Source of the DNA: DASWOJ01 sp964250755 | GTDB taxonomy: Bacteria > Pseudomonadota > Alphaproteobacteria > Acetobacterales > Acetobacteraceae | Assembly: GCA_964250755.1 (NCBI GenBank) | Contig: CAXUHB010000011.1 | Location: 1 to 64,000, forward strand | DNA length: 64,000 bases | Direction: 5' to 3' | Shown here: positions 18,554-27,154 of the stretch, piece by piece | Position numbering within the stretch: position 1 is the stretch's first letter | Layout of the letters: the number at the start of each line of letters is the position of its first letter | Position numbers and translations under genes: made by a program | The notes under the pieces: generated by a model | The model's database searches: none | What the model was told of the DNA's origin: nothing | What the model saw: the letters and a program-made list of their open reading frames with translations, nothing else

Positions 18554-20194
18554 CTATTTCGACCGTGCCTGCTCGGTGTAGGCCCGGGCGAACTCGCGGC
18601 CGAACACCGCCTGGAAGTCGCTGTCGGCGTCCCGGGCGATGCCTTTGTAGGCCGTGCAGAACGCCTCCCACAGCTTGGCCCGGCGCGTGGCTGGCATCAG
18701 GCTCTCGATCATGCCGCCCTTCTCCAGCCGCGCCTCCAGCGCCGCCGGGTCGAAGGTCCGCAGCAGGTTGAACAGCGCCGCCTGCACCCCGGCCATGACC
18801 GCAAGCTGGTGGATGCGGACGTCGTCAAACGCCTCCTTGGTGGCGCGCAGCGGCTCCATGTAGCCGGGGCGCCCCGGCTGCAACAGGGCGGCGACCGCGT
18901 CCGCGGGCGTGACCGAGAACTTCAGCGCGTTGTTCTCGCGCGGACGCAGCATCGTCTGCTCCACACCGAACTCGCCCTTGGTTACGGCGCGCGACATCAG
19001 CACGTCACGCAGGCTCTCGACCATGACGCCGAACAGCTCGCCGGCCGCGCGGAAATAGGCTTCAGGGTCTTGTTTGGACACGTCCAGTTCCGGCACTCCG
19101 GCACCGTCCAGGAATGCGCGGACCAACCTGGCGGCATCGGCATCGGCGTTTGCGGCGGCAGGGGGCGGCAGGGCCGACGCTGCCGGGGCCGACGCGGCCT
19201 CGGCAGGCTGCGCCGGCGCGGATGCAGATGCCGACGCGGGCGTTGGGCTGGAGGGCAGCGCCGCGGGGACCGGCACAGCGGCGGGGGCGGGAAACGGGCT
19301 GCCCGGCGGCGCATCGCCCAGCAGATCGTCCCAATCGTCCATGCTGGGCACCGGAGCGGTCCGGGCAGGGGTGAAGGCATGGGCGACCGCGTCCACGTTG
19401 TCCGGTTGCGATGGGCCTTGCCACTCGACGGCCGGCGCGGCGCCGCGGAACAGGTCGTCGTCCCCGCCAAAGGGGTCGCGGCCTGAGTCGGCCGGTGCGC
19501 CGAACGGGTCCGCCGCACGCCGGGCGGCCAACTGGTCCGGCGCACGGCCCTTGTCGAAGGGATCTCGGGGTGGCGGGACAACACCGCGCGGCGCTGGGTC
19601 GCCGAAGGGCCGGGCCGCTTGTGGCGTGCCCGGCAGATCGTCGTCATCGCCGAAGGGGTCGTCGCGCCGGCTGCGTGCCGGGTCGGCGAAGGGATCATGA
19701 CGCGCGGGCGGCGGCGGGGAGCGGGAAGGGGGAGCCGGGGCGGCCTCGGCAACCGGAACATGGCTTGCCGACAGGAACTCGTCGAGGCCGAAGGGGTCGT
19801 CGCGCCCGATGGCCGGCGGCGCGCCGCGCGGCCCGGCGGCGGCGCTGGCGGCGATGGCGCGGCTGGACAGCGCCTGCACCTCCCGCACATGGATCAGATA
19901 GTCGCCCAGCGTGAATTCGTCCCCATCGCCGAGCGGCGACTGGGTATCGCGCACCATGCGCTGCTTGGCGCCGTTCAGGAACACGCCGTTGCTGCTGCAG
20001 TCCAGCAGGGTGTAGCCGCCCGGCACGGCGGCGACGACGCAGTGTGTCTTGGACAGGTGCTGCGCCGGGTCCTGCAGCACCCAGCCGTTGGCCGGGCCGC
20101 GCCCGATGGACAAGCTGCCGCCCTCCAGGGTGCGGCTTTCGCGTTGCTGACCGGACGGATCGCGGGCGCGGTGGAGCGTGAGAACAAGCGGCAT
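18554..20194 (-). CDS. tagH: TagH, FHA-domain T6SS protein with DPF-repeat linker
   Basis: The protein has 546 residues. Residues about 25-103 form an FHA domain (SIGRGPANGWVL, LSKTHCVV, SSNGVFLNG), which binds phosphothreonine. A long disordered linker (about 130-330) repeats a DPF core at least six times (DDPFGLDEF, HDPFADP, DDPFGDDDDLPG, RDPFDKG, ADPFGAP, RDPFGGDDDLFRG). The C-terminal 200 residues (about 345-546) match the conserved region of ImpI/VasC proteins. In other systems this protein is the FHA target of the PpkA kinase and PppA phosphatase and promotes assembly when phosphorylated. It is the first gene of the tagH-tssJ-tssL1-tssM1 block. The DPF repeats are not a usual feature of the family as I know it. 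Confidence 0.9.
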   Translation of the reverse strand: MPLVLTLHRARDPSGQQRESRTLEGGSLSIGRGPANGWVLQDPAQHLSKTHCVVAAVPGGYTLLDCSSNGVFLNGAKQRMVRDTQSPLGDGDEFTLGDYLIHVREVQALSSRAIAASAAAGPRGAPPAIGRDDPFGLDEFLSASHVPVAEAAPAPPSRSPPPPARHDPFADPARSRRDDPFGDDDDLPGTPQAARPFGDPAPRGVVPPPRDPFDKGRAPDQLAARRAADPFGAPADSGRDPFGGDDDLFRGAAPAVEWQGPSQPDNVDAVAHAFTPARTAPVPSMDDWDDLLGDAPPGSPFPAPAAVPVPAALPSSPTPASASASAPAQPAEAASAPAASALPPPAAANADADAARLVRAFLDGAGVPELDVSKQDPEAYFRAAGELFGVMVESLRDVLMSRAVTKGEFGVEQTMLRPRENNALKFSVTPADAVAALLQPGRPGYMEPLRATKEAFDDVRIHQLAVMAGVQAALFNLLRTFDPAALEARLEKGGMIESLMPATRRAKLWEAFCTAYKGIARDADSDFQAVFGREFARAYTEQARSK

Positions 20195-20309
20195 CTGTCA
20201 GGTCCTTACGGCGGTGCTGGGGCCGGCCAGCCTGCGCACGCGGCGCTGCGCACATTCATGGTTTCACTGGCGTAATGCAAGGCGCCCAACGGTGCCGGGG
20301 CGCATGCCA

Positions 20310-20945
20310 TCAGCCCGCCGCGGCCTTCATCTTCCACCTCGATTGGATGACCGTTCCCAGCGATCCGTCGGCCTTCTGTGGGCGGTAGCTGATCTTGACC
20401 TCGCGGTAGATGAAGGTGCCGGTTTCGGTCATGACATGTCCGGCGTCCTGCCATTCCAGGTTGGTCATCAGCACCTTGAGGAAGTCCAGCCGCAGGTAGC
20501 ATTGGCCGGAGTCGCTGGTGCCCGCGGCCTTGCGCTTCACGACCGAGATGGACTCCAGCGTGTCGCACCCGACCAGAGCCTTGAACAGGAGGGTGGAGGA
20601 TGCATCCAGGATGCGGGTGAACTGAACCGGCTGCATGTCCGCGAACTCGGTTTCCGGAGCCTTGCTGGGCGTACGGACAGAAGAACTGCGGAGGCGGGCC
20701 GCGCCCTGTGCCGGCTCCTCTTCATCGTCCTGTTCGTCTTCCTCGTCATCGTCCTTCTTGGACAGCGCCGAGGCTACGCCAGCGGAGAAGCTGAACTCCT
20801 GCAACTCGCAGAACCTGCCAGGGATGAAGTCGCGGCGCAGCGTGTCGCTGGTTTCGCTGCCGACGAAGGTGGTCCGGCTTTCGCCGGGCATGGCCTCGCC
20901 GGTCAGCACGACCCGCATCAGGACGTCAACCGCGCCCTCAGCCAT
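20310..20945 (-). CDS. Hcp-like tube protein 3, with long acidic insertion
   Basis: This 211-residue protein shows Hcp-family traits: an N-terminal strand followed by FCELQEFSFSAG, then FTRILDASSTLLFKALVG, and a C-terminal REVKISYRPQKADGSLG strand. Between the two sheets (about residues 62-105) it carries a very acidic, low-complexity insertion (KKDDDEEDEQDDEEEP) and a Ser/Arg stretch that normal Hcp proteins (about 160-190 residues) lack. The ATG at 20945 overlaps the end of the upstream hcp-like gene by eight bases, so the two are coupled. It could be a specialised tube subunit, a cap ring, or an Hcp that carries cargo on the loop. Function beyond the Hcp fold is not shown by sequence. Confidence 0.82.
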   Translation of the reverse strand: MAEGAVDVLMRVVLTGEAMPGESRTTFVGSETSDTLRRDFIPGRFCELQEFSFSAGVASALSKKDDDEEDEQDDEEEPAQGAARLRSSSVRTPSKAPETEFADMQPVQFTRILDASSTLLFKALVGCDTLESISVVKRKAAGTSDSGQCYLRLDFLKVLMTNLEWQDAGHVMTETGTFIYREVKISYRPQKADGSLGTVIQSRWKMKAAAG

Positions 20946-21531
20946 TGCGGCTGTCCCATTCGCAGGACCAGGGCGCCCCAAGGGTGTTGTCCTGCCGGCG
21001 CTGCCGGTAGGTGACCTTCACCGCGGCAAACTTGAACTTGCACACTTCCCTGATGACATCCCCGTCCTGCCACTCCACGGCTCTGAGCCGCACGTCGCTG
21101 AACTCCATCCGCATGAAGCCCCGCATCTGCGCCTGCGCCCCGACGCCCTGGGCGCGCTTCACTATCACGGCCTTGTCGAAGGCCTTGGTGTCCAGGCAAT
21201 ACTGCATCAGTAAAGGCGAGCACGCGTCAATGCGCCGCGTTACGGACACGTCCTGCGGCTCCGCCTTGAACGGTTGGTCGGGCTTTGGCTCGTCCGGCTT
21301 CAGCGCGCGCCAGCGGGCGTAGCTGCGCGAGTCCCCGTTGTCATCGTCCCCCTCCTTGTCGGACAGGTCCATGCCGAAGGTGAAGCTTTCCACTTCGAAA
21401 TACTGCCCGGGCTTGAAATCGAGGGTGGTCCTGTCGCCGTCCGTCAGGGCGGAGGTGGACTCCGCAGCCATGGCGTCCGCCCCTTTTTCCTGCACGAAGT
21501 ACATCAGGGTATCGCCTTCTTCCCCGCTCAT
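20938..21531 (-). CDS. Hcp-like tube protein 2, with charged insertion
   Basis: This 197-residue Hcp-family protein has YFEVESFTFGMDL, then a charged insertion of about 40 residues (SDKEGDDDNGDSRSYARWRA, then KPDEPKPDQP), then VTRRIDACSPLLMQYCLDTKA and a FAAVKVTYRQRRQDNTLG end. The insertion is at the same place as in the next gene, which it overlaps by eight bases, so the two form a tandem pair. The ribosome site is strong (GGAGGAGG). It follows tssC2 with a 39-base gap. Hcp forms the hexameric inner tube of the T6SS; a standard Hcp is encoded at 36069-36644. This pair next to a second TssC suggests a second, special tube/sheath set. Confidence 0.85.
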   Translation of the reverse strand: MSGEEGDTLMYFVQEKGADAMAAESTSALTDGDRTTLDFKPGQYFEVESFTFGMDLSDKEGDDDNGDSRSYARWRALKPDEPKPDQPFKAEPQDVSVTRRIDACSPLLMQYCLDTKAFDKAVIVKRAQGVGAQAQMRGFMRMEFSDVRLRAVEWQDGDVIREVCKFKFAAVKVTYRQRRQDNTLGAPWSCEWDSRNG

Positions 21532-21570
21532 GCCTGCCTCCTCCGGTTCATCACTGGGACCAGCCTTAGG

Positions 21571-23049
21571 TCACTTGGACAGCAGCCGTGAGACGAGGCG
21601 CAGGGCCACGCTCATACCCTCCAACTGGTAATGCGGGCGCAGAAAGAACCGCGCCTCGTACTGGCCCGGCGCCCCCTCCCGCTCCTCCAGCGTCACCTCC
21701 GCCGCCTCCAACGGGTGCGCCGCCTTCCATTCCTCGGACGACGTGGTGGGAGAGCCGTCAATGTAGTCGGTCAGCCACGCCTCCAGCCAATCCTGCAATT
21801 GCGCCCGGGACAGGGTGGACCCAACCTTGTCCCGCACCATGCACTTCAGATACTGCGCGAAGCGGCAGCAGGCCAGCAGGTAGGGCAGCCGGGCCGCCAG
21901 AACGGCGTTGGCCGTGGCGTCAGGGTCGGCATAGGCGGCGGGCTGCTGCAGGGATTGCGCGCTGACGAAAGCGGCATGCGGCGTGTTCTTCAGATGCAGC
22001 AACGGGATGAAGCCGGAGCGCGACAGCTCAGCCTCCCGCCGCTCGCTCAGCGCGACCTCGGTCACGCAGCGGCGGTCCATGTCGCCATCGGCGGACACGA
22101 AGCTGTGGGCGAACAGCCCCTCCACGACGCCGCCGCCCTCGATTCCGCGGATTCGCGTGCACCAGCCATACAGCGAGAAGGCCCGGGTGACGTTGGCCGC
22201 GAGCGCGAAGGCGGCGTTGATCCACAGGAAGCACCGGGCGTCCGCCCCGTCCGCCTCCTCCTCGAATGCCCAGTCGTCCAAGGGGTCGGTGCGGGTGCCG
22301 TAGGGCAGCCGGGCCAGGATGTGCGGCATGCATAGGCCGACGTAACGCGTGTCCTCGTCCGCCCGCATCGCCCGCCATGCCGCATACTCCGGCGTCTGGA
22401 AGATGCGGGTGAGGTCGCGTGGGTTCGCCAGCTCCCGCCAGCTCTCCATCTGCATGACGCTCGGGGCAGCGCCGGTCAGGAAGGGAGCATGGGCTGCAGC
22501 CGCTATCTTGGCCATGTCCTGCAGGAGCTGGACGTCCTCGGGATGGTGGTCGAACTGGTAGTCGCCGACCAGGATGCCGAACGGCTCGCCGCCGAACTGG
22601 CCGTACTCCTCCTCGTATATCTTCCGGAAAACCGGGCTTTGATCCCAGGCGGCGCCGCGGAACTTCCGCAGCGTGCGCGACAGCTCCCGCTTGCCGATGT
22701 CGAAGATGCGTATCTTCAACTGCGCGTCGGTGTCGGTGCGGCGCACCAGGAAGTGCAAGCCGCGCCAAGCGGCTTCGAGAACCTGGAACTCCGGATGGTG
22801 CAGGATGGCGTTGACCTGGCCGGTCAGCGCGCGGTCCAGCTCCGCCGTGAGCGACTCGACGGCCTGGCGTGGCGTGGCGGCGCGCAGGCCGGGATGCTCC
22901 TGCAGCAACCGGCTCAGCGTGGCCGCGGCAGGGTGCAGGTGGTCCGGCACCGCTTCCCCCTGCGCCACGCGCGGACGCGGCGGCGCCAGGCTGCGCTCCC
23001 GCAGCAGCGTCGCGTCGAAGTCGTCAAGCAGGGGGACGTGGTAATCCAT
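21571..23049 (-). CDS. tssC: Second TssC sheath large subunit (TssC2)
   Basis: This 492-residue full-length TssC/VipB homologue contains RKFRGAAWDQSPVFRKIYEE, GQFGGEPFGILVGDY, IFQTPEYAAWRAMR, YGWCTRIRGIEGGG, the PYLLACCRFAQYLKCMVRDK block and the C-terminal PHYQLEGMSVALRLVS. It aligns along its whole length with TssC1 (36691-38175), clearly a paralogue and not a fragment. Its first 75 residues differ most, and this N-terminal region contacts TssB and ClpV in studied systems. No second tssB lies beside it; it is between vgrG and the two odd Hcp genes. The start codon lacks a recognisable ribosome site (AT-rich GTATAATA precedes it). It may form mixed sheaths with TssB or a special ring. Confidence 0.92.
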   Translation of the reverse strand: MDYHVPLLDDFDATLLRERSLAPPRPRVAQGEAVPDHLHPAAATLSRLLQEHPGLRAATPRQAVESLTAELDRALTGQVNAILHHPEFQVLEAAWRGLHFLVRRTDTDAQLKIRIFDIGKRELSRTLRKFRGAAWDQSPVFRKIYEEEYGQFGGEPFGILVGDYQFDHHPEDVQLLQDMAKIAAAAHAPFLTGAAPSVMQMESWRELANPRDLTRIFQTPEYAAWRAMRADEDTRYVGLCMPHILARLPYGTRTDPLDDWAFEEEADGADARCFLWINAAFALAANVTRAFSLYGWCTRIRGIEGGGVVEGLFAHSFVSADGDMDRRCVTEVALSERREAELSRSGFIPLLHLKNTPHAAFVSAQSLQQPAAYADPDATANAVLAARLPYLLACCRFAQYLKCMVRDKVGSTLSRAQLQDWLEAWLTDYIDGSPTTSSEEWKAAHPLEAAEVTLEEREGAPGQYEARFFLRPHYQLEGMSVALRLVSRLLSK

Positions 23050-23120
23050 TATTATACCGTTACGATAGCACAGCTGATGGCGCGGGGCCAGGGCTGTCCG
23101 CGTCGGGATGTGCAGGGCGG

Positions 23121-25151
23121 CTAATTGATCTCGACCATCGCCGCCTTCAGCGCGGCGTGAAGGCCGCCGTTCAGCGCCAGGTCGGCGGTGGCGCTGACCT
23201 TGACCTGGGGCGCGCTCAGTTCGACGGCCGCGTCGCCCGTCAGCTTCACCTGCGGGCTTTTGACCGCAATGCCGTCGTTGCTGATCTCAATGCTGCTGCC
23301 GCCCACTTTCAGCGTGATTTTGGTCGAGGCTTCGGCGGTGATGTCCGTCTTGGTGATCTCGATCTTGCAGCCGGCCACCTTGAGCAGAATTTTCGTCCCG
23401 GCCTCGGTGGTGCTGGTGCCGGCCGTGACCTCGGTGGACTGGTCACCCTGCGACACCGTGAGTGTCTCGTTGCCCTTGGTTACGGTCGCCTCCCGGTTGC
23501 CCTCCGAGACCGTATGGGTGTCGTTGCCCTTGGACACCGTGACGACGCGGTTGCCCTTGTCCACCGTCGTCGTCGTATCCTGGGTGATCTTGGCGGTATG
23601 GCTGTTCAGGACGACGACATTGTAATCCTTCTGCGCCTGCAGGAAGACCTCCTCCGAGTCCTTTTTGTCCTCGAACCGCAGCTCGTTGAAGCCGCCGCCG
23701 TTCAGGCTGGAGTTGGATTTGACCGTGCTGCGCGTCTTGTTGTCCGGCAGCGCGTAGGGGACGGTCATGTCGGCGTTGTAAACCTGGCCCGTCACCAGCG
23801 GGCGGTCCGGGTTGCCCTCCAGGAACTCGACCACGACCTCCTGGCCGATGCGGGGGATGAACATGGCGCCCCAGGCCTGGCCGGCCCAGATCTGCGCCAC
23901 CCTGATCCAGCAGGAGCTGTTCTCGTCCTCCGTGGTGCGGCGGTCCCAGGGAAACTTGACCTTGATGCGGCCGTACTGGTCCGTCGTGACCTCCTGCCCG
24001 GACTCGCCGGCCACCCGCGCGGTCTGCGGCCCGCGGATCAGGGGCCGCGGCGTCGTGTTGGGCAGGCGGAAGGGCCGCGACCCCGGCACCGCGCGCAGCA
24101 CGCAACGGAAGGTGTCCACGATCTCCTCGTCGTCCTTGAAGGCCCGGGTTTCCGCACGCTGCACGCTGCACACGCTGGCGATAACGAGGTATTCCTGGTT
24201 CGCCGCCGAGTCCGGGAAGTCGGACAAGGTGAACTTGCCGCCGGCGCCCAGCACGCGGCTGTTGCTGGTGCCTCCATAGACCTGGCGGCGCGTCGCATAG
24301 TCCTGCATCCGCACCTGGGCGACCTTCTGGCCGTCGTCGGCCGTCTCATAGCGTCCGGGATAGTCATATACCTCGTTGCTGCCGTAGGTGTGTTCCCCTG
24401 CGATCAGGGACTTAGCAGTCAGGTCGGCCTTGGGCGTCGTGAAGTTGTATTCGCGCAAGGCATAGGCGCCGGGCTGGATTTCCGCGTCGGCCGACCAGTC
24501 CCAAACGTGGTCCTCCGCCGTGCGCCACCTCGTCTGGCTGTAGCGGTAGGGGATCGGGTCGGTGGCGGCCGTGTGGCTGTTCGGGTCGTCCGCAAAGGCG
24601 ATGACGTGGGAGCCGTCCTTGTGCGTGACATAGTAGTAGATGCCGCACTGCTCCATCAGCCGGGTAACGAAGTCGAGCGTGGATTCCCGATACTGCACGC
24701 AATAGTCCATGACGGCATCGCCGGCGGCGTTCTGGCGCTTGTCCTCGAAATCCGTGAAGCCGGCATCGCGGAACAGGTCCGTCATGATGGTCCACGGCGA
24801 CTTCGCGCTGAAGATCCGGCAGTCCTGCTGCTGCGACAGCAGCCAGATCCAGGGCCGCAGCTCCAGCCGATACTTGTAGCCGCCGCCGGTCAGGCCGCGG
24901 TAGCTGACCCGCGCCACGACGCCGCTGAAGTAGCGCGTGGTCCGCTGGGGATAGCTGAGGGCAACAGTTGCGGTGCTGCCGAGCATGGCATGCAGGTCGC
25001 CCTTCGGCGTCTGGCTGCTCACGTCCAGCGCAATCAGGAAGGGCCGGCCCAGCTCCTCCGTCGCCTCCATCGAATCGAGGATGAAGCCCAGCCCGGTGTC
25101 CGGCGCGACGGTCAGGGTGACATAGGGATCGACGGTGCTTGCATCAGACAT
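23121..25151 (-). CDS. vgrG: VgrG spike protein (TssI)
   Basis: This 676-residue protein has the standard VgrG order: a gp27-like N-terminal part (residues about 1-380, with ESTLDFVTRLMEQCGIYYYV), the OB-fold gp5-like domain with DQYGRIKVKFPWD, SSCWIRVAQIWAGQAWG and IPRIGQEVVVEFLEGNPD, and a C-terminal beta-prism needle. The needle (about 540-660) contains short repeats of the form TVSKGNDTHTVSEGNREATV. There is no extra effector domain after the needle, so cargo must be carried by PAAR, Hcp or adaptors. It is six bases downstream of tssK and upstream of tssC2. It is the only VgrG in the window. A single PAAR tip protein is encoded at 41040-41426. Confidence 0.95.
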   Translation of the reverse strand: MSDASTVDPYVTLTVAPDTGLGFILDSMEATEELGRPFLIALDVSSQTPKGDLHAMLGSTATVALSYPQRTTRYFSGVVARVSYRGLTGGGYKYRLELRPWIWLLSQQQDCRIFSAKSPWTIMTDLFRDAGFTDFEDKRQNAAGDAVMDYCVQYRESTLDFVTRLMEQCGIYYYVTHKDGSHVIAFADDPNSHTAATDPIPYRYSQTRWRTAEDHVWDWSADAEIQPGAYALREYNFTTPKADLTAKSLIAGEHTYGSNEVYDYPGRYETADDGQKVAQVRMQDYATRRQVYGGTSNSRVLGAGGKFTLSDFPDSAANQEYLVIASVCSVQRAETRAFKDDEEIVDTFRCVLRAVPGSRPFRLPNTTPRPLIRGPQTARVAGESGQEVTTDQYGRIKVKFPWDRRTTEDENSSCWIRVAQIWAGQAWGAMFIPRIGQEVVVEFLEGNPDRPLVTGQVYNADMTVPYALPDNKTRSTVKSNSSLNGGGFNELRFEDKKDSEEVFLQAQKDYNVVVLNSHTAKITQDTTTTVDKGNRVVTVSKGNDTHTVSEGNREATVTKGNETLTVSQGDQSTEVTAGTSTTEAGTKILLKVAGCKIEITKTDITAEASTKITLKVGGSSIEISNDGIAVKSPQVKLTGDAAVELSAPQVKVSATADLALNGGLHAALKAAMVEIN

Positions 25152-25157
25152 GCCGCA

Positions 25158-26495
25158 TCAACCCCTTATGGCCCAGCACTCGATTTCCAGCCCCGGGATG
25201 TCCCCTGCGACATGGATTGCGATCCCGCCCGAGCGCGACAGCGCCGCCCAGTACGGCCCGCTGCGGTCCAGCTCGAAGTAGGTGGTCCCCGCGTAGTACG
25301 GCAGTTGCCGGGGCGCGACCGGAAGGGCGCGCACCGCGATGCCGGGCAGCGCCACGTTGATCAGCTCGCGTATGTTCTCGACCGGGCCGATCTTGACTTG
25401 GTTGGGGAATCCGCGGCGCAGCGTCTCGCCGGGTACCTGGGCCTTGACGGCCAGCACCCAGGTGGCGTCCGTCGTCAGGCTGCGGTCCAGGATGGGGCCG
25501 ACGCGGATGCCGAACTTGCGCTCCTGCAGGGCGATGGCCACCGCCGTCTGCTCCAGCACGGCGGACAGGGCCTGGCGCAGGGCGGCCATCACCGGGCGAA
25601 AGGTTGCGTGCAGGTCGTCGTGCCGGTAGGGCGGGAACACCGGTGGGCGCTTGCGCGTCTCGGTGAATGTGGCCAGTTCGCCCGCAAGGCTGACGGCGGT
25701 GCGGTAGAACGCCTCAGGATGCAGTTGCGCCACGGTGGCCGACAGGTGGGTCAGCAGCGGCTCGTAGCGGTTGCACAGTTGCAGCAGCAGGAAGTCCGCG
25801 ATCTCCGCCGCGCCGCGCGTCGCGGTCTCCGACACCCGGCCTGCCAGCGCCTCCGCCCGGTGGTGCAGCAGGCCCTCGATCTGGCTGATGTAGCCGGTCA
25901 GCACGCCCGATGCGCCGGAGGATAGCATAGGCGGGATGAAGCTCTCATCCAGCACGACGCTGCGGTCGGCCCGGACCTCGATCACCCGCGCCAGGCCCAG
26001 GGATGCGAAGCCGGCCCGCGCCTCCCCTTCCAGGGCATAGCGCAGGCGCAGCTTGCCGATGGGCAGCGTGGCGGAGGACTGGTAGCCGGCGTTGCTGTCC
26101 GCAGCCTCATGTTCGGCGGTGACGAACCGGGCGACGGTCTCGGTGTGCTCCGGCCCGGCGGCCTCCACGGCGCCGGGCTGGCGGGTGGGCAGCATGAGAT
26201 AGAGGACGCTGTTGCGGGTGGCTTCCGGAAGGTCAACGGCCCGGGGGTGGTCGTCCTGGTCGGGAATGCTAAACGGCGTGCCGTCGGGCAGGATGCCCGC
26301 GGCGCTGCGGACTGCGAACTTGCCGAGGGTCAGCAGGTCCTTGTCCAAATCCAGCCCGGTCAGGCCCCAGGCGAAAGGACGCAGCGGGCCGGTGCTGCTG
26401 CGGACCAGGCGGTCGAGGTAGCGCTCCTGCTGCTGCAGGTGCTGCGGCTGCAGGAACAGGCCCTCGCCCCAGACGATCCGGTTCTCCCATCCCAT
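25158..26495 (-). CDS. tssK: TssK baseplate protein
   Basis: This 445-residue protein is a TssK/VasE homologue. It begins with the highly conserved GWENRIVWGEGLFLQPQHLQ, which links the wedge complex to the TssF/G core, and ends with the AP-like C-terminal region that binds TssL/TssM (YAGTTYFELDRSGPYW, GIAIHVAGDIPGLEIECWAI). Length is normal for the family. It is followed six bases later by vgrG. Only one TssK is present, so one baseplate type must dock onto two different TssL-TssM pairs. The 98 bases upstream separate it from a plus-strand unknown gene and must hold two divergent promoters. Confidence 0.95.
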   Translation of the reverse strand: MGWENRIVWGEGLFLQPQHLQQQERYLDRLVRSSTGPLRPFAWGLTGLDLDKDLLTLGKFAVRSAAGILPDGTPFSIPDQDDHPRAVDLPEATRNSVLYLMLPTRQPGAVEAAGPEHTETVARFVTAEHEAADSNAGYQSSATLPIGKLRLRYALEGEARAGFASLGLARVIEVRADRSVVLDESFIPPMLSSGASGVLTGYISQIEGLLHHRAEALAGRVSETATRGAAEIADFLLLQLCNRYEPLLTHLSATVAQLHPEAFYRTAVSLAGELATFTETRKRPPVFPPYRHDDLHATFRPVMAALRQALSAVLEQTAVAIALQERKFGIRVGPILDRSLTTDATWVLAVKAQVPGETLRRGFPNQVKIGPVENIRELINVALPGIAVRALPVAPRQLPYYAGTTYFELDRSGPYWAALSRSGGIAIHVAGDIPGLEIECWAIRG

Positions 26496-26593
26496 GCTAG
26501 CGGCTCGCCCCTTGTACGCGGCGCGGGACGGTCCCCGTTTGCGTCCGATACTGCAACGTCATAGCATCCTCCGGCTGCAGCGGGAGAAAAGCC

Positions 26594-27154
26594 TTGGCCG
26601 ATGTCATCCTTGCCGACTGCGAGGGCCAGGTCTGGCTGGTGAAGGGCGACGAACACATTGACGAGTTGCTGGCCGGCACGCTGCCGGCCGGCATCACGGT
26701 CGAGTTCCTGCCCTTCACCAGCCGCGCCGCCGTGTTCGGCCTGTGGCGGGACATGAGCGTGGAAAGCACCGACGGCGCGCAGCCCTGGGTGCTGCACCCG
26801 GAGATCGTCCGCCGCATCCGCGGCAGCTTTGGCCTGCAGCAGCGGGTCGTGGTGTTCCAGGCCTGGTCGGTGCTGCTGGACCCGGCGGCGCGGGAGGTCG
26901 TGGCAGACGCCGCGGAGTGGCTGTCCGGCAACGCCGGCGGGACGCTGCTGCTGCGGCAGTTCGCCCCGGATGCGGCGGCCCCGGGCCATGCGGACCTGCA
27001 GCGGCTGCGCGGCCAGTTGGTCGCGGGCGCGCTGGCTGGCGTGGGCGCCGACCCCGCCCGCATGTCGCAGGACACGGCCGCGGCCCAGACGGACGCAGAT
27101 GCGGAGCGGCTGGAAATCGTCATCGTGGCGGCGTCCGCACCCCGGGCCGCCTAG
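26594..27154 (+). CDS. Hypothetical protein, plus strand inside T6SS locus
   Basis: I do not recognise this 186-residue protein. It starts at a TTG with GGGAGAAAA about six bases upstream. No signal peptide or membrane helix is seen. The sequence looks like a compact alpha/beta fold (ILADCEGQVWLVKGDEHIDE, FLPFTSRAAVFGLW, QQRVVVFQAWSVLLDP), with an Ala-rich tail ending in a beta strand (LEIVIVAAS). It is divergent from tssK and convergent with the sheath-fusion gene; the last four bases overlap, both genes using the same CTAG for their stops. It could be a chaperone, immunity or assembly factor, but nothing in the sequence decides. Confidence 0.68.
   Translation: MADVILADCEGQVWLVKGDEHIDELLAGTLPAGITVEFLPFTSRAAVFGLWRDMSVESTDGAQPWVLHPEIVRRIRGSFGLQQRVVVFQAWSVLLDPAAREVVADAAEWLSGNAGGTLLLRQFAPDAAAPGHADLQRLRGQLVAGALAGVGADPARMSQDTAAAQTDADAERLEIVIVAASAPRAA

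Noticed and set aside
23050..23060. Perfect TATAAT just before tssC2
   Set aside because: It is one base from the ATG, so transcription would begin inside the gene, and there is no matching -35; more likely an AT-rich start region.
22869..25925. 1,018-codon plus-strand open frame
   Set aside because: It is antisense to vgrG, tssC2 and tssK; no motif is recognisable and all three real genes are clear.
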